The notes under the pieces: generated by a model
What the model was told of the DNA's origin: nothing
The model's input: the letters and a program-made list of their open reading frames with translations, nothing else
Database searches by the model: none
Assembly (NCBI GenBank): GCA_900320225.1
Contig: ONRL01000001.1
Coordinates: 65,325-109,045, forward strand
Length of the DNA: 43,721 nt
Reading direction: 5' to 3'
From: an uncultured Lentisphaerota bacterium
GTDB lineage: Bacteria; Verrucomicrobiota; Kiritimatiellia; RFP12; UBA1067
Position numbers and translations under genes: made by a program
In this document: positions 38,612-43,721 of the stretch, in pieces
How positions within the stretch are numbered: position 1 is the stretch's first letter
Layout: every line of letters starts with the position of its first letter

Positions 38612-38992
38612 CTACGTCGCGTGGCGGCAGATCCAGACGAGCAAGTCGTCGTAGCGCAGGCGGCGGTTCACGAGCGCGCGCGCGGTGATCACCACCTCGT
38701 CGTGCGGCGCGTCCACGGCGAGTCCGTTCGCCTCGAGGAAGACGAGCGTCACCGCCATCGCCATGCGCGCGCCGTCCGCGCCGAACACGCGCTTCGCGGC
38801 GAGCTCGTAGCCGAGCTTCGCGGCCTTCTCCTCGCGCGAGGGGAACACGTCCGCGCCGTCCGCGCCGCGCGCGAACGGCGCCGCGAGCGCGGCCTCGAGC
38901 GCCGCGGCGTCGGGCGCCGGCGAATCCTTGCCCGTGCGCTTCGCGACGGCCTTCTGCAGCGCGAGCACCTTGTCTTTCGTGAGACGCGTCAT
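38612..38992 (-). CDS. doc: Doc-like protein with degenerate Fic loop
   Basis: 126 residues from ATG at 38992, overlapping the antitoxin stop as ATGA. The C-terminal two thirds follow the Doc/Fic helical scaffold: SREEKAAKLGYELAAKRVFG, then AMAVTLVFLEANG, and RALVNRRLRYDDLLVWICRH. The catalytic loop, HPFxDGNKR in Doc, aligns without gaps to RVFGADGAR, so the His, Asn and Lys are gone. Doc phosphorylates EF-Tu; this protein probably cannot do so by the same mechanism. The N-terminus is a short Lys-rich helix. Confidence 0.75.
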   Translation of the reverse strand: MTRLTKDKVLALQKAVAKRTGKDSPAPDAAALEAALAAPFARGADGADVFPSREEKAAKLGYELAAKRVFGADGARMAMAVTLVFLEANGLAVDAPHDEVVITARALVNRRLRYDDLLVWICRHAT

Positions 38993-39228
38993 GACGCCAG
39001 TTCCTCCAGCGCGGCGCGGTAGCGCTTCAGCACGCGGCGCACCGCCACGTCCACGCGCTCGTCGTCCGTGAGGTCGAGCGGACACGACTCCACGCCGTAC
39101 ATCACGTAGGCCGGACGGTTGTTGCGGAAAATGAGCACCCGCCCGCGCGCGTCCACCTTCCGCGCGACGGCCGAGAAGTTCTGGTTGGCCTCCGTGACGG
39201 AGACGATCTGCCCTGTCGTGACTTCCAT
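38989..39228 (-). CDS. phd: Phd/YefM-family antitoxin
   Basis: 79 residues. The N-terminal domain VTEANQNFSAVARKVDARGR followed by VLIFRNNRPAYVMYG is the Phd/YefM DNA-binding and dimer fold. The C-terminus (VAVRRVLKRYRAALEELAS) is a helix that would wrap the partner. The gene begins 8 bases after the stop of the pectinase gene, so it may share that transcript, and overlaps the Doc-like gene. Confidence 0.85.
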   Translation of the reverse strand: MEVTTGQIVSVTEANQNFSAVARKVDARGRVLIFRNNRPAYVMYGVESCPLDLTDDERVDVAVRRVLKRYRAALEELAS

Positions 39229-39235
39229 CGTCCGC

Positions 39236-40582
39236 TCACCTCTTCGCCTTGACGGGCGGCTGGAAATCGCATTTCGTGAACGTCACGCCCGTGCAGTCGT
39301 CCTGCACCACGGCCTCGCGCTCCTCGTCGCCGCCCGCCCAGCGCAGCTTGACGTTCTCGAAGCGCACGCCGTCCGCGTGGCGCACGTAGAACCCGTACGC
39401 GGGAAGCGGCATCTTGAACATGCGGTTCTCGGGGTAGCACTTCTCTACCTCCGGCACCTGCGCCGCGGCGTGCGCCGCGCGTCCGCCGCCCTTCACGGTG
39501 AGGTCCAGGTTGCGGAGCGTGACGCCCTGCGGACGCAACCCCGGCACGCCGGTGATGGAGCTCGCGATGATGCTCGCCGACGACTTCGATGTGACGTTCT
39601 CGATGAGCACGTCGCGGAGGAAGCTCGTCGCGCCCGACTTGTGCGTGCGGCGGCGCGCAAGTCGCACGAGGACCGGCGTCTGCACGCCGTGCAGCATCGT
39701 GATGTCGTGCACGTGCACCTTCTCCATCACGCCGCCGTCGACCATTTCGAGCGCGATGCCCGCAAGACCCGTGCAGACGTCCGTCACGCCCGGCAGGCCG
39801 CGCCACTTGCGCAGACGCGAGGTCTCGGACGCGAGGAGCGTGCAGTGGTGGATGTGGCAGTTCCGGAACCCGCCGCGGCTCGCGGTGCCGAACTTGATGA
39901 AGTTGCAGTTCGAGGAGAGGCGGCAGTTGCGCACCTCAACGTTCTCGCAGACGAAATCGGGGTTGTCGCTCTTCAGGCAGATCGCGTCGTCGTCCGAGTC
40001 GACCGTGCAGTCCTCGATGAGCACGTTCTTCGAGTCGATGTCGAAGCCGTCGTTGTTGAAGTTGGCGTGCCCGTGGATCGTCACGCCGCGCGCGACCACG
40101 CCGTCGCACTCCTTGAAGTAGCAGGTCCAGGCCGCGGGGGAGGTCAGCCGCACGCCCTCCACGCGCACGTTGCGGCAACGGAAGAAGAGGCAGTCCTTCC
40201 AGCGGTGCGGCGCGTTGTCGCGGACGGGCGCGGCCCAGCCGCGTCCGTCGACCGTCCCCTTCCCGACGAGCGCCACGTTCGCGGCGCCGGTGGCGCTCAC
40301 GACGGCGAGCGGACGCCCCGCGTAGTCGAGGTGGTTCGTGGCGCCGAGCAGCGCCGCCCCCTCGTCGAGCTGGAGTGTGACGTTGTCCTTGAGGCAGATT
40401 CCGGCGACGACGTACTTCCCGGCGGGCACGCGCACCGTGCCGCCGCCGGAGGCGGAGGCCTTGTCCACCGCCGCCTGCAGCGCGGCTGTGGCCGGCGCCT
40501 CGCCGTCCGCCGCGAACTCGAACGTGACGTCGGACGCGAGGCACGCGCCCGCCGCGCAGATCAAAAAGGCTAGTTGTTTCAT
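39236..40582 (-). CDS. GH28-type polygalacturonase-like enzyme, exported
   Basis: 448 residues from ATG at 40582. Signal peptide MKQLAFLICAAGACLAS. The chain is a right-handed beta helix. The GH28 acidic residues are present: NNDGFDID (176-183) for NTD and SDDDAICLKS (196-205) for DD; the usual GHG is replaced by NFIKFGTASRGGFRN (227-241), a variant common in bacterial GH28. The RIK block is not obvious. GH28 enzymes hydrolyse galacturonan in pectin. A TATACT box ends six bases before the ATG and no ribosome site is visible, suggesting a leaderless message. Confidence 0.9.
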   Translation of the reverse strand: MKQLAFLICAAGACLASDVTFEFAADGEAPATAALQAAVDKASASGGGTVRVPAGKYVVAGICLKDNVTLQLDEGAALLGATNHLDYAGRPLAVVSATGAANVALVGKGTVDGRGWAAPVRDNAPHRWKDCLFFRCRNVRVEGVRLTSPAAWTCYFKECDGVVARGVTIHGHANFNNDGFDIDSKNVLIEDCTVDSDDDAICLKSDNPDFVCENVEVRNCRLSSNCNFIKFGTASRGGFRNCHIHHCTLLASETSRLRKWRGLPGVTDVCTGLAGIALEMVDGGVMEKVHVHDITMLHGVQTPVLVRLARRRTHKSGATSFLRDVLIENVTSKSSASIIASSITGVPGLRPQGVTLRNLDLTVKGGGRAAHAAAQVPEVEKCYPENRMFKMPLPAYGFYVRHADGVRFENVKLRWAGGDEEREAVVQDDCTGVTFTKCDFQPPVKAKR

Positions 40583-40588
40583 GCGGCT

Positions 40589-40594
40589 AGTATA
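40589..40594 (-). promoter_or_regulatory. -10-like TATACT directly upstream of the pectinase gene
   Basis: TATACT on the minus strand ends 6 bases before the start codon, which would place the transcript start at or next to the A of ATG. The -35 is weak (TTGGCG, 19-base spacer). Confidence 0.4.
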
Positions 40595-40633
40595 CCACAA
40601 CCGCCCTTCCGCGCGCCAATGGAAATCCGAGGG

Positions 40634-43600
40634 CTAGCGGAACAGCAGCAGCGTGCCGCCGCCTTTCATCTGGAGATACAGGCGGCCGGACGCGAACTTG
40701 AACTCGCCGCGCAGCTCGCCGCTGCCCGGATCGCCCGCCGGCTCGAACGCCCAGCCCGTGGTATCCGCCGGACCCTTGTACGCCGCGCACTCCGCGATGA
40801 GGAACCGCTTGCCCGGCCATGCGCCCGCGCGTGTGGCGCCGGCGAGGCGCAACGTGCCCTTCGCGGGCAGACGCACCGCGCCGGGCGTCTTCGCGAGCGC
40901 CGCCGTCTGGCCGGGCGCAAGCTCGATCACGTCGTCCGCAAAGCCCACGTCCGCCGTCACGGACGCCGCATGCGTGAGGTCGAGCGTCGCGCCCGGGACC
41001 GCCGCCACGAGTCCGCATCCCTTGACCGTGCCGGTGAAGCCGCTCCAGTCGAGCGCACGCGCGCACGCCCAGGCGCTTCCCTCCACGCACACCGTGCCCG
41101 CGCCCGACACGCTCTTCATCGTCCCGACCGCGCCGGGGCGGATCGCCAGCGTCGCGCCGGCCGCCACGGTGACGTCGGAATCGCCGGGAACGTTCGGCTG
41201 GGCCGCCAGCAGTTCGTTGTCGGAGTGGACGCCGTCGTAGAAGCGCACCACCTTCGCGAGCGCCGCCACCTGCTCGTCGTCCAGCGCGCAATCGTAGATG
41301 CGCAGGTCGTCGAAGCGGGTGGTATGCGCGTACTCCGCATTGCTCGTGCGCCCGTTGCCGCTTACGGACACCTGCTTTGGATCGATCGACACGGTCACCC
41401 CCGTGTTGCGGCCCACGCGCTTGCCGTCGATGTAGAGGCACAGCACCTTGGTGGACGGATCGTAGGTGACCGTCTGATGGACCCATCCCGCAGTGGCGGC
41501 GATACCGTACAGATAGCTGGTTGCGAAGTAGCGCCTGGTGTCAGACCCGACCCTTGCGCCCATCCTCGGCGGCGTTCCGTCGTCGCAGAGGCGGATGTTC
41601 TTGGACGGGGTGTCCGGATCTCCGAAGCAGAAGAAGTCCGTTCGCGAGTTGGCCCAGCGGCGCAGCGACACGGTGAACGCCGAACCGACGGGGAACCGGT
41701 CCGACATGTCCACTCCGTCTGCCAGCTCCAGATGGCCGCCCATTGCCGCGTCCCACCCATGAGATTCCTTGCCGGGCTTGATCCAGAATGCCTTGCCGCC
41801 ACGGTTATCAGGATACGTGACGTTCTCCATTTGAAGCTCCACATCCGGCGTCATCGTGGAGGTGGCCAGGAACGCGGCCTTGAGCGTGTATCCGTGGCCG
41901 GTTACGTCATCGAAGTAGTACGTGCCGCCCGTCTCGCGCTTCTCGTCGAACGTCCAGTGCGCGACCGGTGCGGGCAGGGACACCTTCTCCATCCTCGGCC
42001 GGCGCGCCTCGTACTCGGCCAGCACGTCGGCCTCGCTCCACGCGCCGCGCAGCCACTGGATCTCGTCCAGATCGCCGCTATAGGTGTGTGGGGTATCGGT
42101 GGAGTAGTTGCCGAGGGTGATGTACGGCTCGGTCGTGATGTTGATGTTGGCCGTCCGCACGCGCTCGTCCATCTTCACGCCGTCCACGAAGAGGCGTATC
42201 ACGCGATTGGAGTAAGTCCCCACGACGTGGTGCCACTTGCCGTCGAAGAGATAGTTGCCGTCGGAGAATTTCGCGTAGGCCACGCTGTTGTCGGTGGACT
42301 TCGACGTCCCGCCGTCGTTCCACACGCCGGCGCGCGTCCAGCCATGCTGGACGTAGAAGCAGAGGTTCTTGAACGCGCCCAGGGACGTTGAGGGATTGTC
42401 CTCGTCGTACTTGCACGAGCCAAAGTAGAAGTTGCCGCTATTCCAGCTCGGGCCGTACACCGTGTTCCCGCATTCGTTCGTGACGGGACTCGTGGCGCTC
42501 TTTGGAGCGATGTGGATGAAGTTCGAGCCGTTGCCGCACTTGCCCTTCGTGGGACGCATCCAGAAGCTGAACGTGAACGCGTCGTTCCCGCTGGGGAACA
42601 CGCCGGCCGCAACCGGGGTGTTGTTCGCGCGGAAAAACATTCCGCCCTTGGACAGGCTACTGCCGTCGCCGAAGTGCATGGCTTTACCCGACACGCCGTC
42701 CTCAACAAGGTAGGGCCTGAAAGTGGGGGCCGGGTTCGTGCGCAGGGCGACCGGCAGCTGGCCGACGTTGGAGGAGTCCGCGCCCCAGTCGTCGGGATTG
42801 TCGAAGTTCCAGCACGCCACGAGCCCCGAGCGGTACTGCCCGCCGCCCAAGGCGAGCGTGCCGGCGGAAACGGCCGTGGCGCCGGTCCACCCGCCCGCGC
42901 CGGTGAGCGCGAGCGTGGAGGAGCCCGCCTTCACGAGCGACCCGCCCTTGATGCGCCCCGCGAAGACGTTCGTCGCGGCCGAGCCGCCCACCGTGAGCGT
43001 CTGGCCCGCGTCGAGCGCGATGCCGCCGTCCACGCCCTCGCCGGAGATCGAGGAGAGCTCCTGGTCTGCGTGGAACCGCAACCAGCCGCCGCCGGGGATC
43101 GAGGCCGAGGCCGCCGCGTCCACGCCGAGCGGCGCGGCCGCGGTGCCGAATACGATATCGCCGATCCAGGGCGAGAGCAGGCCCGTGAACGGCATCGCGC
43201 CGACATGGTCGCTCTTGAGGAATTCCTGCACGGCGCCGCAGTTAATCGAGAACGTGCCCTCGCCCGCGAGGGTTCCGTAGAACTTCTGCCTTTCCGCCTT
43301 CACCGTATTCCAGCCGCCCACGATCTCGCAGGTGGCGCCGGGATCGACTTCAAGCCGGGCGGCGGAGTGGGCGCTGGAGCTTGTGTAAAGGCTGCCGAAC
43401 CGCGAGCCGCTCGTCCCGGCCTCCACCTTGAGCGTGGCACCGTCGTCCACGCGCCAGACATAGTTGTGCGTCGAGACGTTGTTCGTAAACGCAAGCGTTC
43501 CCAGCTGCACGGTGCCATCCGACTCCCAGAATCCGGCGGCGCTCGCGAATCGGAACACGCCGGCGCCGCGCTTGACCGGCTTCTTGTAGGGATAGCTCTC

Positions 43601-43721
43601 GCCGCCATCTCCATTCCAGACCACCGTGCCGCCGAGGATGTCAAGATAGCTGGGCGCCGTGAAGAAAAGGCCCTTGCAGCCGTCCGCCTTGACGAAAGAC
43701 ACCTCGTCGCCGTCCTGCCCG
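40634..43721 (-). CDS. Giant surface protein with LamG-like domains and beta-strand repeat (5' end outside window)
   Basis: At least 1,029 residues; the frame is open through the right edge. An autotransporter-associated repeat lies near residue 260 of the visible part (SLVKAGSSTLALTGAGGWTG, then ATAVSAGTLALGG). Two concanavalin/LamG-like domains follow, each with the characteristic strand pair: KWHHVVGTYSNRVIRLFVDG and GWVHQTVTYDPSTKVLCLYI. A final passenger-like repeat region ends in FKFASGRLYLQMKGGGTLLL. No C-terminal membrane barrel or PEP-CTERM anchor is evident. Such proteins are abundant in Verrucomicrobiota/Lentisphaerota-type genomes and are thought to be cell-surface or secreted adhesins or glycan binders. 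Confidence 0.85.
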   Translation of the reverse strand, partial: GQDGDEVSFVKADGCKGLFFTAPSYLDILGGTVVWNGDGGESYPYKKPVKRGAGVFRFASAAGFWESDGTVQLGTLAFTNNVSTHNYVWRVDDGATLKVEAGTSGSRFGSLYTSSSAHSAARLEVDPGATCEIVGGWNTVKAERQKFYGTLAGEGTFSINCGAVQEFLKSDHVGAMPFTGLLSPWIGDIVFGTAAAPLGVDAAASASIPGGGWLRFHADQELSSISGEGVDGGIALDAGQTLTVGGSAATNVFAGRIKGGSLVKAGSSTLALTGAGGWTGATAVSAGTLALGGGQYRSGLVACWNFDNPDDWGADSSNVGQLPVALRTNPAPTFRPYLVEDGVSGKAMHFGDGSSLSKGGMFFRANNTPVAAGVFPSGNDAFTFSFWMRPTKGKCGNGSNFIHIAPKSATSPVTNECGNTVYGPSWNSGNFYFGSCKYDEDNPSTSLGAFKNLCFYVQHGWTRAGVWNDGGTSKSTDNSVAYAKFSDGNYLFDGKWHHVVGTYSNRVIRLFVDGVKMDERVRTANINITTEPYITLGNYSTDTPHTYSGDLDEIQWLRGAWSEADVLAEYEARRPRMEKVSLPAPVAHWTFDEKRETGGTYYFDDVTGHGYTLKAAFLATSTMTPDVELQMENVTYPDNRGGKAFWIKPGKESHGWDAAMGGHLELADGVDMSDRFPVGSAFTVSLRRWANSRTDFFCFGDPDTPSKNIRLCDDGTPPRMGARVGSDTRRYFATSYLYGIAATAGWVHQTVTYDPSTKVLCLYIDGKRVGRNTGVTVSIDPKQVSVSGNGRTSNAEYAHTTRFDDLRIYDCALDDEQVAALAKVVRFYDGVHSDNELLAAQPNVPGDSDVTVAAGATLAIRPGAVGTMKSVSGAGTVCVEGSAWACARALDWSGFTGTVKGCGLVAAVPGATLDLTHAASVTADVGFADDVIELAPGQTAALAKTPGAVRLPAKGTLRLAGATRAGAWPGKRFLIAECAAYKGPADTTGWAFEPAGDPGSGELRGEFKFASGRLYLQMKGGGTLLLFR

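Noticed and set aside
1-43721. CRISPR array or insertion sequence
   Set aside because: No regularly spaced repeats with unique spacers and no transposase motif were seen; the short repeats found are isolated or tandem without spacers.

Overview
The window reads as one end of a GC-rich integrated podovirus-like prophage (about 1-35,300) followed by bacterial chromosome (about 35,350-43,721). Almost every gene lies on the minus strand; only a small hicBA toxin-antitoxin pair is on the plus strand. The chromosomal side carries an exported GH92 alpha-mannosidase, an exported GH28 pectinase-type enzyme, a surface-repeat barrel-like protein, a Phd/Doc-like pair and a giant protein with LamG-like domains and an autotransporter-type beta-strand repeat. 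That mix suggests a Gram-negative, glycan-degrading member of the Verrucomicrobiota / Kiritimatiellota / Lentisphaerota group, probably gut-associated. This is inference from gene content only.

Prophage layout, read in the direction of transcription (right to left). Integrase (34,076-35,212) lies next to a candidate attachment region. A lysogeny block follows: plus-strand hicBA, an XRE repressor (32,955-33,311), then two membrane-protein genes in noticeably AT-rich DNA (31,646-33,004) directly downstream of the repressor. Matching 20-bp inverted operator-like sites lie at 31,607 and 33,362, upstream of the early operon and of the repressor. The early operon (31,575 down to 22,000) has small regulators, an excisionase-like HTH protein, an ASCH-domain protein, a cytosine-C5 methyltransferase, an HD phosphohydrolase, a DUF4406-like protein, a replication initiator-like protein with a candidate origin inside its gene, and a DnaB-type helicase. 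Many neighbouring genes overlap as ATGA or GTGA, which implies translational coupling.

The late module runs terminase large subunit, scaffold, major capsid, portal, then a large fibre, several exported or membrane-anchored proteins, a holin-like protein, a DUF1353 protein, a lipoprotein, a protein built from about nine 62-residue repeats, a coiled-coil protein and finally a giant protein (at least 1,247 residues) that runs off the left edge. No tape-measure, sheath or tail-tube gene is seen, which fits a short-tailed phage. The other prophage end lies outside the window.

The points most worth following up are the repressor-linked membrane cassette, the cluster of late phage proteins carrying signal peptides or membrane anchors, the nine-fold repeat protein, and the giant polyvalent-like protein with a zincin-like motif and a YGWGLY motif. 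Start positions were chosen by reading Shine-Dalgarno sequences and overlaps by eye, and family names come from motif recognition without any database search.
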